In this document: in pieces, positions 1 to 11,888 of the stretch
Numbering within the stretch: the first letter of the stretch is position 1
How the letters are laid out: each line of letters starts with the position of its first letter
Origin: Phlebiopsis flavidoalba
Taxonomy: Eukaryota; Basidiomycota; Agaricomycetes; Polyporales; Phanerochaetaceae
NCBI GenBank assembly: GCA_035772785.1
Contig: JAOCPU010000048.1
Span: 124,001 to 188,000 of the forward strand
Reading direction: 5' to 3'
Length of the DNA: 64,000 nucleotides
Made by a program: the position numbers and the translations under genes
The notes under the pieces: generated by a model
What the model was told of the DNA's origin: nothing
Databases searched by the model: none
The model's input: only the letters and a program-made list of their open reading frames with translations

Positions 1-69
1 CCAGTCTCCCGTCTCACTCGTCGCAGGAGGTCATCGCTGGGTCTCAGTAAGTCAACATCGCGCGGGTCG

Positions 70-1765
70 ATGGATGGGATGCTCACCGTGTGTGCTGCGA
101 GTAGCCAGCCTCAATCCTATCAAGCCTGGAAAAACTATGGCATCAACACTTCACCACGAGGTGTAACGTTCGCCCCTAACGTCACCCCTGGCACATTCGT
201 CGAGGAGACAGACGGAGGAGACGACCTCGCTGCGGAGGTCCCATCGCCGTCAGATGCCCTCTTCCCGCCCGCTGAAACGCCTGCTCCCGTTCCTACGCGT
301 CGACGAGCACCGCCAGGGAAGCGCCGTTCGCAGGGCTACATCCCCCGTCCCCCTAACGCATTCATGCTCTTCCGCGCCAACTTCGTTCGTCAAAAGCACG
401 TCCCCGGTTCCATTGAGACGAATCACGGCTCTCTATCAAAGATCATCGGTGAGTCGCTCGTCCGGAGAGTACGGAACCAATGGCTGACCGTGAGACAGGC
501 AACTGCTGGAAAGCTCTTCCTGATCAGGAAAAGAAAGTTTGGGAGGCGAGAGCGAAGAAAGCGAAGGCAGAGCACAAGGAGATGTACCCCCAACTATCGG
601 TTTAAGCCTGTCCACAACAAGAATAAGAACAAGAATAAGAAGGACAAGACGCCGCTCGACGAACCTGATGAGAGGAGGTGCGAGGAGGTGGCCCAGTTGC
701 TGTTGGAGGGCAGAAAGGGCGACGAGCTCGCTGCCGCAGTCCGTCGTCTCGACATTGACCGCAGGCGCGAGGCCACACGGTCACAGAGTCCCGCGCCGTT
801 CCACGCGCCTTTCATGGGCGCGTCCGTACCCATGTACGCGCACCGCCGATCGTCATCTGTCCCTCCCATGTTCACAGGACTCCACGCGCCCATCGCCATT
901 CACCACTGTGCCATCTTTCATGTCAAACTTCACTGGTTCCCGTCCGGACACGCCTGTGAACAACATTGCTCGCCTGAACCGCTTATGGGACGCGAAACGA
1001 TTTCGATCCGAGTCGTCTGCGGCGTCCGTCCCAGCGCCGGGCCTTCGTACATGTGCACCTGGGGGCCCCCCGCGCCGGTGCCGTTCACGCTCAGCGACTT
1101 GCAGGCGCCGACCCAGAGCCTCTGCCCAACATCGACACGAGCCTCTTCAACCAGTCGTACCTGAGCCCGTCCGTCGATTTCTCGGGCCTCACTGCGCGCC
1201 CCAGCACACGACCGCCGCACCCCGCCTCCCGAGCTGAACCAGCAGTGGATCCAGCTGGATCCGAACGCGATCTCACCGCTCGACAGCTCTGCAGACCCCC
1301 TCTCCGCCGCGTCGACCTCGATGTCCTCCGCGTACCCATACCCCTCGCTCACGCCCGCCGACGGGATGCAGCCTATCCCCTGGATGCAACAGGAGGAGAT
1401 CACGCCGTCCGCGTCCCCCTCCGGCTTCTCCGCGACGCCGCCGCCGAACGACTTCGAGGCGCAGGCGGACATGAGCCTCGGCATGTACGCGAACCCGGGC
1501 AACCCCGCGCAGTGGGGCCAGCAGGAGGGTCGCGATCGTCCACGCGGACGGCGGTGCTGTCGGCCACGACGCGCTCGTCTACTCGCAGGGCGAGTACATC
1601 GATCCGGGCATGGGCGTGCACATGCAGGAGTACTACGCCGGCGTCGACGCCACTATGGCGCTGCGCCGAGCTGTGGCGTCGAGACGACGGGACGCATACG
1701 CACACGCATCCTATCCGGAGGAGATGCAGTTCCATCATCCTGTCGAGATCTCGCAATACTCGTAG
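70..1765 (+). CDS. HMG-box transcription factor (HMG gene 1)
   Basis: This is a sequence-specific DNA-binding HMG-box protein of the fungal MATA_HMG/Sox-like type, expected in the nucleus. The box opens near residue 90 with YIPRPPNAFMLFR and runs to SKIIG. It is interrupted by a 50-base intron (449-498) and continues as NCWKALPDQEKKVWEAR, EHKEMYP and NYRFKPV. Just after the box is RRCEEVAQLLLEG, a helix seen in related basidiomycete HMG proteins. One extra base in the C-run at 587-591 breaks the frame inside the box. The remaining two-thirds is rich in Pro, Ser and Ala and has further frame slips. The end reads QFHHPVEISQYS and stops at 1763-1765. The start at 70 is only the first in-frame ATG, and an upstream exon may lie outside the window. 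HMG gene 3 has the same intron position. The target genes cannot be told from sequence. Confidence 0.8.
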
Positions 1766-3046
1766 GCCTCAAATCACGGACATACCATCGGTTATTTGTT
1801 TTCGTTTTAGCATGTTTCCTCCATCAGCTTGACGCGTTTTCAGTATCTTCTCAAAACATCATCGTTAGAACGACTGTTGTTCATTTTTCTTGTTGTCCCG
1901 GTTGACTCACGCGCTGTAGCAATATCTCGTCTCGTCTCGTCTCTGAACCCTCTGTAGCCATATCGCCCACTACTCAATACCCCCCGTATAATCAATGTCT
2001 GTGTTATTATTTTCTCAATGGGATATGTTTTTTCTATACCACTCGAAGGCGCGAAATCCGCTTTGAACTAAGAGCATCGGGTCCGGTAATGTTGACTGTA
2101 CGTTTGGTGGGTTTCGTTATGCATTCGACGTCATACTCTTTTGCTGACAGTCGCAGGTTGAAAGCGTCTTGAGGCGGCGATTGACATCTCCGTGATTCTG
2201 TTCGGTCCAGGGTGTATGCGTTGGAAATGCGAGGACTAAGTTTGTGCAGCAAACGCATTTGGGTCAGACTAGCGGGCATCTTCTGCCATACGGTGTCAAT
2301 ACTGCGAACAGATGTTCAATATAAGTACCGCCTACTACACGCGTCTTCAACTGTTTCTGCACCGAAATCTTGTACCATCGCGCGCCGCTTGGGTGTCGTT
2401 GAGAGAGAATCAGTATATAAGCTGCGCGCAGCCCACCGGAGATTTAGATGCTGCGACGGTGCGGCCACAGTTCAAGACCTCCGATGATTGTGCACGCAAG
2501 GCCCAACATCAGTCAAGGATGCACTTCAGCAACAAAAAAACATCTTCTGCTGACGCGCACCACGGCCAAGTCGAAACTTCTCGCGCCGACGCGTCTGAAA
2601 CGATCTGGTTTTCCACAAACTCTCGCGTTCACTGACCAAGTCCAGGATCCGCGCGCGCAACGCTCATAAAACAAGTACTTCCCTTCATCGCGAAATTCGA
2701 CACAGGGGCAGACGATAGCTGGGTGTCCGGAGTCTCTGCATAATCCTCCAAGGGTCTGCAGCAGCACCGAATCCGATCGGTCATACGCGCTGCCCTCCGT
2801 GGGTGACACAGCCGAAGACATCTTCCAGGGCAGATGGAAGAGTTGAACGAATACATTAAAACGACAAATTGTAGCAGCGGTTCCACGAGGTATACACGGC
2901 CCGGGTAGCACCGACGGATGCGGAGGGTTATACAAACAGGAGGGAGTTCGACTGGCAGAGTGCAAGTGAGAGTTTCGAAGATGGGATAGAAATAGTGTGC
3001 TCTTGAGTAGGTCGAATCTTCGGTACTTCACATGGGATCTGCCAGG
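1766..3046. other. intergenic, no supported gene
   Basis: This stretch holds the 3' flank of HMG gene 1 and the 3' flank of the convergent Vps68-like gene. A 172-codon open frame on the minus strand (2513-3031) shows no motif or splice pattern that I recognise. I do not call it a gene. Confidence 0.4.
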
Positions 3047-3749
3047 CTAGATAGACAGATTATACTCGTACTCGCCGCTCACGCTCTGTGATATCCACAG
3101 GACGACTGCGGAGAGCATGAGGGCTACGTTCTGCGAGACGTTCGCATAGCCATAGTACTGATACTGCTCGGCGTACGCCTTTCAGCACGTACTTCAGCAC
3201 CAGCACGGTCTACAGAAAGCACTTCATCAGACACAAGACCAGCATCAGGCACGGCAACGCTCACCACACTACCCGCAAGACCACCCGCCATAAGAGCGAA
3301 CCCGATGAACAGGAACAGCCGTGCCCGCCAGACGGCACGCGCATCACCAAAGCCCTCGTCTCCGCGCACACGGTCCTTGTCAATGAGGTTGATGATAAGC
3401 ATGCCGAGGAGCGACGAGATGCCGGGCACCCAGTCCACGAAGCCGACGTGCACCGGCGGCGGGATCTGCGGATCGTCGTACGGCGCATGTTGCGTGCGCA
3501 GAGAGAATCGCTGCGTCCAAGAACGTCCAGCTCGCCCAGCGCTAAAACTATAGTATGGGAGTAAGTAGAGAGGATTGGTATGTACGTTAGCAGGCTTGAC
3601 TGCGGGGTCGGTAGTAGAGTGGATACTCACGAGACCGCCGGCGACTTGGTAAAATTCCCATCGTGCGCTTATGCTTCCCCAGCGACCAGTTGGGGAATGG
3701 GTTGAGGCATACCCGCCTAGGGTCGTAATTTTGAGCGAGGGAGAGACAT
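3047..3749 (-). CDS. Vps68-like (UPF0220 family) membrane protein
   Basis: This is a small four-helix membrane protein of the UPF0220/Vps68 family. In yeast Vps68 acts at endosome and vacuole membranes in protein sorting. The readable segments in order are a first helix ending in TFLDAAILSAHA, a polar loop APYDDP, PVHVGFVDWVPG followed by SSLLGMLIINLIDKDRVRGD, AVWRARLFLFIGFALMAGG, TVLVLKYVLKG, and a last helix QNVALMLSAVVLW. The protein ends in SGEYEYNLSI, with the stop at 3047-3049. An intron between GLAGSV and TVLVL has clean GTGAGC and TAG ends. An earlier intron follows YQVAGGL. At least three single-base or few-base frame slips are needed, one of them an extra G before YAEQYQYYGYA. The start MSLPRSKLRP at 3749 is my choice and exon 1 is uncertain. 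The identity rests on the central DWVPG and DKDRVRGD motifs and is firm. Confidence 0.85.
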
Positions 3750-4026
3750 TGGTCCTCGGTCGCAGTGGTCGTTGAGGTCGAGAAGCGTCAGTGCGGCCAA
3801 TACAGGGCAGCGCCCTTGATGACCGTGGGAAGGCATTCCCTTCAACGTCATCGGCTAGCAGTCGACTCAGACTTGGCTCAATCCTGGAAAGCGAACGCTT
3901 TCATTATCAAGCTTTTACGATATCTGGCACGTAGCTCACAGTGTATATGGTTCATATTCGACACTCATCAAGTGAAGAGAGGGAAAGCAAAATGACCATT
4001 CCAATGATAAATTACACGACAATGAA

Positions 4027-5872
4027 TTACAGCTCGTCATGGCCAAAGTGCCTCCTCCACCTTCTCCTGGAGCTTCTCAACGGCCTCCTCAGCCCTTCTC
4101 CTCAACGACCTTAAACGGTTCGAGAGAATGTTAGCCTTGATCTTGACCTCATCCAACTTCTGCGGCGCAAGGTTGCGCTTCTTGAGAATAGACTGCAATC
4201 TATCACCCAACATCAGCACCCGGACATTAAACATGGCAAACATTCCAGGCGTACCTCTTGCTCTCCTTCTCGACCTTCTCCACCGCCGTTAGTCCTCTGT
4301 TCCGTTGATGACCTTCTCCATCACGCGTCTCAACCTCGCGGAGGTAGTACTTGTACTCTCCCTTCTGGCCGAACGCACCAGCGAAGAGCTCCCCTCGTGC
4401 GCGTCCTGGAAGAGCGTGTCTCACGGGCATAGCAGCGCTGTCCAATCGGGTCCCCCCGGTTGCAGCGACGGGAAAAACGCGAGGCACGAAGGCCGAAATC
4501 GATCTCTATGGGGTGGCGTCCGGCAATGTCCGCCAAGTTTGAGACGAGAGGCAAGTCCCGCCCGCGGCACGATGTGTGTTTCCACAGTTGCGAGATTGAG
4601 GTAGCCTGACGAACGAAGCCTCTTCGTTAGTGCGCTCGCCGTCATAGTCCAAAGAGGCTCCTCTGGTAGTGTTTTGTGATTGAAGGCAGAAGATGACGCA
4701 GATACAATATTGGACACACCCTTGCTGCCCTTAGGGAAGAACTTGATAGTAGGGAAGCTTCCGACACCGTACTTCTTTGAGCCAAGGGACGGTTGGCTGC
4801 CTGCCGTCAGCATCAACGTTGGCAATGACGACCTGATAATCGCGGTTAGTGAACTCGTCATTTCTCCAAGCCGTATAACTTACACCACAGGCTCATTCTT
4901 GAAGTCGATAGCGACTGTGAACTACGTAAAAGCACACCAGCCCGACCAAAAACTGTGTTGGCAATCACTAACCCTGCTCATAGAGTAGGTTTCAAAACGC
5001 TTGCAGTGACCGCACCATGGTGCTGTGGGAAGGTAGTGTCTTAAAAGATGGACCAACGGGACGTCTTTCGTGGGGTCCTGTACGCAGGTTTGGTGAGTCG
5101 AAACGTGTCACTGGTTAACAAGAGGCCGTCAATCCACACCAGAGCAAAACATCCGTCGAATGTATGTGTGAGTCCAAGGAACGGTGAAGGCGGGGGGTGG
5201 GGCAGGGGGCTTAATCTTGGACCAACTTCACACCAGACCCCCCCCCTCCTTTCTTCGATTATCGGTGATACTACAGAAATATGTTTAGCTTGCACACGCG
5301 ACTAACTCCCGCTATCGATATACGCACAAAGCAGCCCAGGTCGAGGGTTTCACGGCCTCCGTTGTAGGTTTCAGGCTCGCCCACCGCCGTTCGCAGGGAA
5401 CACACTTCAGTGCTTGGATACGTCATGTCAGAACTGCCTGAGAATGATCACAAGTACTAAACGCACTTGGGAAGCCAGTCACACCGTACTTTTGGCCAGA
5501 GAGGCTTTCCAGGCACCGTCAGCGTCGACCTTAGCGACAACGACCTTGTCCTTCGCGTGCGAAAACGCGTCTGCAACCTCCTCGTATTTGGGGGCGAGAT
5601 TCTAGAGCAACGCGATCATCAAATCATGCAACTTCAGCATTCCACCGAGCTTAATCCTACCTTACAGTGTCCACACCATGGCGCGAAGCTAGAAGACTTG
5701 AGTCACTAAATGTCTGGATGAGCCAACAAAAGGCACTCACAACTCGACGAAAGCGCCCTTCGTCCTTGCCAACAATTTCGTCAAAGTTATCAGGAGTCAG
5801 GTCAATGACGTTTGAAGCCCAAACGCCGCCGAGCGACACGATCGTCGCAAATAATCCAAACGAGAACTTCAT
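4027..5872 (-). CDS. ER protein disulfide isomerase, ERp38 type (two thioredoxin domains + ERp29-like C-terminus)
   Basis: This enzyme forms and rearranges disulfide bonds in proteins folding in the ER lumen. The start at 5872 gives a signal peptide, MKFSFGLFATIVSLGGVWAS, followed by NVIDLTPDNFDEIVGKDEG. After an intron comes the first active site, FFAPWCGHCK, near 5690-5670. The next exon reads NLAPKYEEVADAF and KDKVVVAKVDADG. A second thioredoxin domain has APWCGHCKRF near 5025-5000 and YGVGSFPTIKFFPKGSKG. The C-terminal part (ILKKRNLAPQKLDEVKIKAN) matches the helical ERp29-type domain of fungal ERp38/P5 proteins. The last codons read HDEL and then a stop at 4027-4029, which is the ER retrieval signal. 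There are about six or more introns. Several single-base slips break the frame, as in neighbouring genes. Both CGHC motifs are intact, so the enzyme is probably active once the slips are corrected. Confidence 0.93.
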
Positions 5873-6443
5873 GTTCGTCCTCCTCCTCTTCGTCGTCGCC
5901 GTCTAGGAGGGATGAGAGGGTGTGAGCGGTGTGGGAGAAAGAGCACCACAAACGGTGCTCTGAAGTGCTTATGAAGGAACGCCGGCGACGTGGAGGTCTC
6001 AACTGGCCCGATCACCAATCGCCGCCCCCGCAACCCACGTGGCTCCGTGTCCGTCGGCGCTTGCGTCTATTTGCCGGTCATGCCTGTTTCCCATCCTCCT
6101 TCGAGCACATCCAGATACCTCCCTGCGTTTGTGGACTTTTGTGAACTAAAAAAGCACTGCCCAGCACGGTCTCTCACTTAATTCTAATTTGCATCGCGCA
6201 GCAGTCTCTTCTTCCTCACCCAAAATCCTCCATCACAAATTTCCTAGGATCCGGCGCAAGATTGGCTCATCGGCCTCTGAATCAATCAAATTTTCACAGG
6301 TTTCTCACCGAGGCATAACCACGAACAGGCTCATTCAAGGCTGTAGATTATGGAGTTTGTTCACTATCCATGCGCACTGCCTACCTAAATACAGATTCCT
6401 TGCTTGCTTCATGTGAGCTGATTCCGGTCTCCCCACCATCATT
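5873..6443. other. intergenic: disulfide isomerase promoter side
   Basis: This is about 570 bases between the ER isomerase start and the dehydrogenase stop, both on the minus strand. I see no gene. Open frames on the plus strand across 5929-6181 lack any recognisable motif. Confidence 0.4.
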
Positions 6444-7478
6444 CTAGTCTCCCAACGGATACGGGTGCAGAATCTGGCCGTAATACAACTCTGCCTGCCT
6501 CTGCACTCGCAAGGAAGACGTACGTGGGAGCAATCTCAGACGGCTGCCCGGGCCTATCCAGCTGCGACTGGTGGACTCGACTAATGCGACTTCTACGCCG
6601 AAACCCTCCATCTGCTCGGCGCTGGGCGAGAGGCTGGCTGGAGCGGCGTGTGTAAACAGGACCAGGGGCGAACTGCGTTGACACGCTGTGAAAGATCGCA
6701 GGCAGGTGAAATGTAAATATTTTCGAGTTGTGGCCACGTCAGTGACGTTACCGTTTTACTCACAATTCCCTTAGGGATCAATTGCTTTGCAAGTGCTCGC
6801 GCTGAACCCAACGATAGCACCCTTGGTCGAGGGTATAGTCGACATCGCGGCGGTGGGCCTCTGAACGTCGTCACGGATGTCGTATTGATGATGCTCGCGC
6901 CTTTCTGGATGTGGCGCATCGCAAATTTGGTGACGGCAAACATCTGCAAGATGTTGCTTCCGGAAAGTGCTATCTCGACGATATCGAGATCAATATTGGC
7001 GAAGTGATCTTTCTCCATCGTTCTGCTTGCTCGCGTTTATTGACGAGGATGTCGAGTTTCCCGAATTTTTGCAGTGGTGGTGTTTTTCAACGGACTTCAT
7101 TGGCGTTCTTGAAATCCTCGAGGTCGAAAGGGATCGAGAGCCCCTCACGGCCCTTCGTGCATGATTGCAGTCACTGTGTCGTCCGCGTCCTTTCTGCTCA
7201 GTTTTTCGTGGGAAGGTGGACGATAGTGACTGTCTGCGCCTTCACGCGCGAACAGAATTGCGACGGATCGACCGATTCCAGAACTACACTGATCAGGAAA
7301 TTTGTACTCATTCCAGAATCCATCCTCTTTGCAGGATAATGTAAGCATATTGCGCGTACTCTCGCACCAGTGATCAGCGCCTTCTTTGCCCTGAGTTTCC
7401 CTATTTCCCCGTGTATGGCTTTGGTCCTCCCGCGGTCTCCAACTTCGTGTCGAATGGCTCAGTGTGTTTAGGCTCCAT
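6444..7478 (-). CDS. short-chain dehydrogenase/reductase (SDR, glucose/ribitol-dehydrogenase-like)
   Basis: This is a cytosolic NAD(P)-dependent oxidoreductase of the SDR superfamily. The start at 7478 reads MEPKHTEPFDTKLETAGGP, then after a slip GKLRAKKALITG and SSGIGRSVAILFAREGAD, which is the nucleotide-binding GxxxGIG region. Next come DADDTVTAI, the helix LQMFAVTKFAMRHIQKGA, the catalytic-serine strand IINTTSVTTFRG, and a DY...STKGAI segment that supplies the Tyr and Lys of the YxxxK triad. RALAKQLIPKGI and PGPVYTPLQPASRP follow. The end reads RPGQPSEIAPTYVFLASAEA, then GQILHPYPLGD and a stop at 6444. The order and spacing match the long-N-terminus SDRs related to bacterial YghA. The reading frame shifts at least five times, including a lost A near the G-K-I codons. 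The substrate is unknown. It could be a pseudogene, but the pattern matches the window-wide indels. Confidence 0.85.
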
Positions 7479-8059
7479 GTTCCTGCTGTAGACCTGGCAG
7501 GTTCTGTTTCTTGCTCCGGAACCGTTTCTGCTTCAAAGTGGACCTACCGTTCGTGTCCCCGGCGCGGACATTTTGTACAATTTTGGAGTGGGCCGGGTAT
7601 TTTTGTTAGTGCAGATTTTGTGGAAAACCGATTTACGCGTATAGCTATTTGGCGTTGTCGAGGAAAGGTCGAGACGAGTAATGATAGGTTTCGTTGAAAT
7701 GGGACGAGATAGCATTCTCTATCGGTGTTTTTATATCTGCACCACCGTGCCATACACCTGAATAAATACGCACCATTCGCTCCAACTCGCACACGCACCT
7801 ATGAGCGTCGAGGTGTGTGGGCCAGTGACAACATCTAGCCAAGATGTGACGTCACATTTGGTTTCGAGCTCCAAGGATGTCTTGAGAGCAGACCCTATAG
7901 CGCGTGAAATCTTCAACTTGGAAAGTTGAAAAGCATTCGATGTGGTGTGAGGACTAAGAACAGCAATATAGACGGCAATATGCAAGGAATTGACGAGATA
8001 CACAGCAAAACGCGATCAAATGAGCCAAATCAAGCCTATAACTCTACTATTTTCTCGAA
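7479..8059. other. intergenic, no supported gene
   Basis: This is 580 bases between the SDR start and the MYND gene stop. The short overlapping frames on the minus strand (7533-8003) show no domain or splice logic. I see nothing else. Confidence 0.35.
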
Positions 8060-8978
8060 CTACTCCCGTCCGCCGGAGTACGACCACACATCCTCTCTAC
8101 AGTATCCATGAACGTCTCCCTGCCATTTTTCTTCAATCTTGAGCGCATCCTTCGAATATGACCCAAATCCAATGCATGTCATGTTGTGAAAGGCCGTGTC
8201 CAATTGTGGAGTGTGTCCACTAATCAAGATAGTGATTCCGCCCGAAAGCCTTTCTCTACCTGTTCGTCCTCGTATTTCTTCTTCATCGGTAGAAAGCCGT
8301 TCGCGCCATCCCTGTCAATCGTGCCGCGGCAAGCTCAACCGGGATAGGAGAGATGAAGTCGACCGCGTAATGCTGCCACGGCTTTGTGTCGTCAGGCAAG
8401 TTCGGCAAGCGCTTGAGCTGGACGAATACGATACACTGTTTTCCAGGTGTGGGCGAGCTCGTGTAAATGGAGCGCATTGAAGGCCGCTTGGAACAGTGCG
8501 GCGTTGAATTTCTGCGTAAATGCTCGCAGCTCAGCGATTACCTGGGACGGTGTGAGCACAGGCCCCGTAGTGCCCGCCAGCATAGCAAGTTCAAGGGCTT
8601 CCTTGTCAAGTTCTTCGGCTTCTTGAAACGTTTTTCGCCTCATGAGGCATACAGGCCTATGTCTAGGCCAGTGTTCTCTCTGACACTTTGAGCTCTACAT
8701 TCCCAGAGGATTGCCATCAGACCATTTTCGTCACCCAAGAACACCAGCACTCACACAATAAGTTGCAATTTTACACCCCGTGCAGACGGACAGCTTGATT
8801 TTTGTGCCCGTCTTTGTCCTTATTACCTGCCGTAAATCCTCAGTGGGGTATGGTGTATAAAGAAAGTGTACATACAATTCTGACATTGAGTAAACTCGCG
8901 CCGAGCAGACCTTGACTCTACATCCAACGCACGCTGTTGGTGTGGCGTGCCAGTAGTACTGCTCGGCGACTCAGACAT
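8060..8978 (-). CDS. MYND-type zinc finger protein (copy A)
   Basis: This protein has a single MYND zinc finger, a fold that usually binds proline-rich partner proteins. Exon 1 starts at 8978 (MSESPSSTTGT) and reads ARREFTQCQNC before an intron. The finger continues as KLSVCTGCKIATYC, a second intron, then CQREHWPRHRPVC, giving the C-x2-C, C-x3-C and H-x3-C ligands. After the finger come RRKTFQEAEELDKEALELA, TPSQVIAELRAFTQKFNAA, LFQAAFNALHLHE, a VDFISPIP segment, and a C-terminus GHTPQLDTAFHNMTCIGFG ending GYCREDVWSYSGGRE, with the stop at 8060. The family function is unknown, and such MYND-only proteins are numerous in agaricomycetes. Two or three frame slips occur. The gene is divergent from the permease at 9572, and 593 bases separate the two starts. 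A diverged second copy lies at 45249-46173. Confidence 0.82.
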
Positions 8979-9571
8979 TGCCAAGAATGAGCTAGTTTGG
9001 TATGAGCAGGGTCAGCTGTATTTAGTCACTGCTTTGTACGTTAGTGGACCAGAGGTTTGCGTACGCCGAAGTAGACAAGTGTGGTAATTGTATGTTCCCG
9101 GGGCCATCAAAGTCGAACTTGACAACGACACCCGTGGGAAAGAAGGTCCACTGCGCGCCATCAGCGCATCGCTAGGCGTCTCTTGCGGGATGTCTTGTGC
9201 GACCACCAGCAGGCCAAGGTGATCATGGTGGTTACAGTTTGAACGTACGTTGAATGTTTTACCCGAGAATTAACATGCGTTCTAACTCTAAATTGTATGG
9301 TTTTAAGGTTGCATGGTAGACTTAGTCCGTCGGTTTCGACTTCTCAGTCCCCGAACTCTTCTGCTCCGCGATATCGAGTGGCCGCGTGAGACGCCATGTA
9401 CATATCTCCAAAACGTATTCAGATGATCACCTGTACACTGAGGCTGGTCTCCTCCACTTGGGCGGCGGAAAGACACGTGGCTGCTGTCCTCAAGTCGTAG
9501 AGGTTTCACACCCTATCTCTTTTCAGTACTCCCTGTGACAACCACGAGCAGAACACCACTCGAAACTACGA
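8979..9571. promoter_or_regulatory. shared intergenic region between divergent MYND and permease genes (block A)
   Basis: This 593-base stretch separates two genes transcribed away from each other. The same head-to-head pair is kept in block B with a 694-base spacer. Shared control is an inference from the conserved arrangement. I could not align specific operators by eye. Confidence 0.4.
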
Positions 9572-11333
9572 ATGTCAGAGAAAAACAACGCTGCGTCGAC
9601 TCAGACGCACGAATTTTTCGAACATGCCGAGACACTCGGAGAGCACGACCAACGGGACATGAAGAGGATGGGTAAGAAGCAGCAGTTTGTTCGAAGCTTT
9701 CCACTTCACAACTTCCATCGCGTTTACCTCCTGTGTAATGGGCACTTGGGAACTACTCCTACTCACACATCCACGCCCGCCCCTAGTTGCAGGAGGCACA
9801 GCAGGCCTCTTCTGGTCCTGCATCTGGGGATACGTTGGGCAGAGCTTCATTGTTCTGTCTCTCGCTGAGATGGCTAGTATGGCCCCGACGGCTGGCGGCC
9901 AGTACCATTGGGTACGTCCTACCATTTTTCGATTTCTTTCAACATGCTGATAATGGCTAGGTGTCCGAATTCGCACCCCAGCGATATCAGAAAGGATTGA
10001 GCTATACATCCGGGTGGCTTAGTACGCTCAACTGGCTGAATTCCACGACCATCTGCTGCTTTATTGGCGGAGAGATGATTCAGACGATGATCATTCTCAC
10101 ATACAAACCCTCCTACGTACCTGAGAGATGGCACCAGACCCTGTTGACGATAGCCCTCGTTATTTGCATCAGTAAGCGACACTCTCTCTCTATACGCTTA
10201 CGGATGCTGAATATTCTATAGGTCTGTTCAATATATTCGCGGCACCCTGGCTGGCCATACTTGAGGGACTGTTTTGCCTTCCTCCACTTCGGCTGCTTTC
10301 ATTCCCATCGTGGCTGCTATGTGGGCCATGGCCCCCGTCAAACAAACCGCGCGCGATGCGCTGTTAACGTTCCAAGATAACGGCACAGGATGGAACAACC
10401 CCAGTGTCGCTCTACTCATAGGCCAAGTGACCGCGATGTTTACGCTTCTCGGCTCCGATGCGGCTGCGCATATAGCAGAGGAATCCACGATGCGGGCGTC
10501 GTCGTCCCGCGGTCGATGTGGTGGAGCTTCGTCGCGAATGTACCTCCAACCGTTATCGTCCTTATCACATACTGCTTCTGCATCGGCGACACCGCTATGG
10601 CCATCAACAGTCCCACAGGATTCCCTATCATCGACATCTTCAGCAAAATGACGCCGAGCCCTGCAGGCGCCATCGCGGTTCACCTTCATTTTATTCCTTC
10701 TCTTACTCATCATCACGGCGTCTTGTGAAGTAACTGCGGCTAGGCAAACATTCGCATTCGCAAGAGACCGCGGACTTCCTCTTGTACACATACATCGGCG
10801 CTATTCACCCGCGATACAAGATCCCCGTCAATGCCATCCTCCTGAACATTGGATTCGCCATCATCCTTAGCCTTATCAACATCGTTCAACTACGGCCTTC
10901 AACGCCTTTCTCAGCGTTGCCGTGGTGGCGCTCATGGCGACTTACAGCATCAGCATATGCTGTGTTTTGCTCAAGCGACTTCGCCGCGAGCCGCTTGTGC
11001 ACGCTCGTTGGAACGCTTTTCGGCAAGAAACGTTTACGACGGAGGAACAAGGTGGTGGCCTGGGGAGATACGGGTGTGTTTGTCAACACCGTCGCCCTTG
11101 TCTACTCTTTATGGTCATTCTTTTGGTCGTTTTGGCCCCACTGCGAAGCACGTACAGGCAGAAACGATGAACTGAAAACTGGCTGTTGTCATTTTTGGCG
11201 GGGTTATGTAATGGCTTTGGCCGTATATCTGCTCCATGCGAAAAATGTCTACGACGGACCAGTGTCAGGGATTATTAAGTTGGACGGGGAGGACCCACAG
11301 GAGGAACCCCAGGGATCTTCCGCCTTGGCATAG
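9572..11333 (+). CDS. APC-family amino acid/choline/GABA permease (copy A)
   Basis: This is a plasma-membrane transporter of the amino acid-polyamine-organocation superfamily. A hydrophilic N-tail (MSEKNNAASTQTHEFFEH, then LGEHDQRDMKRMGKKQQF) precedes the membrane core. The fungal signature AEMASMAPTAGGQYHW is followed by an intron. Further segments are SEFAPQRYQKGLSYTSGW, GEMIQTMIIL, DNGTGWNNPSVALLIGQ, FTLLGSDAAAHIAEE, SMWWSFVANVPPT, YCFCIGDTAMAINSPTGFP, and TFAFARDRGLP before AIHPRYKIPVNAILLN. The C-tail reads VYLLHAKNVYDGPVSGI and ends EPQGSSALA. The motif set matches the ACT (choline/GABA/amino acid) group, but the substrate cannot be set. An extra T in 9698-9700 and several later slips break the frame. 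Copy B (42775-44554) reads through at some of these points, which supports the corrections. Confidence 0.88.
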
Positions 11334-11810
11334 ATTGGTGGATATGGAGTGTCCGGTGTTGTCAGTATATTCTGTGATAAAACGTTGGCATAATTCATAG
11401 CGTCTTCCGCATTTTTCCGTATTGACATGCTTACACGTTCAGGGCGGCCGTGATAACAGACATGACCAAAATAGGCACAATTTGTGGCGCAAGTTGAGTG
11501 CAATTGTTCCCACCAGAAGCATGCGAGTTGCCGTGCTTTACCTACGGTGACTGTAGAAATACCGACAATAGCAGACATACTTAGCATCAGCTGTAAATAC
11601 AACTTGAGTGGCCATGAGTCTTAAAATGGACAATAGCTACAAACCAGTCGCGTGCGCCAAGTCATGTTGGCCACAGGGTCGGCCACCAGGCAGTCAACAC
11701 AACGGGAATCAACAAGTTACAAAGTGGTGGTCTTAATAGTCTGGCAGCTATTTGGATTTGGTGTGGCCCATCAAAATGCAAATGAGTGGCGAAGAACATG
11801 GAGAGAGCTC

Positions 11811-11817
11811 TATAAAA
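11811..11817 (+). promoter_or_regulatory. TATA box of orphan gene A
   Basis: The sequence AGCTCTATAAAA starts 78 bases before the ATG at 11889. Nearly the same string stands before the paralog in block B (42203-42209), so it is probably the functional core promoter element. Confidence 0.6.
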
Positions 11818-11888
11818 AAAGGCCTGCGGGAGGGATTGAGTGAGCCATTTTTCTCGCAGTTTCCTCCCGAAACCAGACTGCTGCCACC

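Noticed and set aside
70..1765. Mating-type locus candidate because of the HMG box
   Set aside because: In agaricomycetes mating type is set by homeodomain and pheromone/receptor genes. None was seen here, so the HMG genes alone do not support this.
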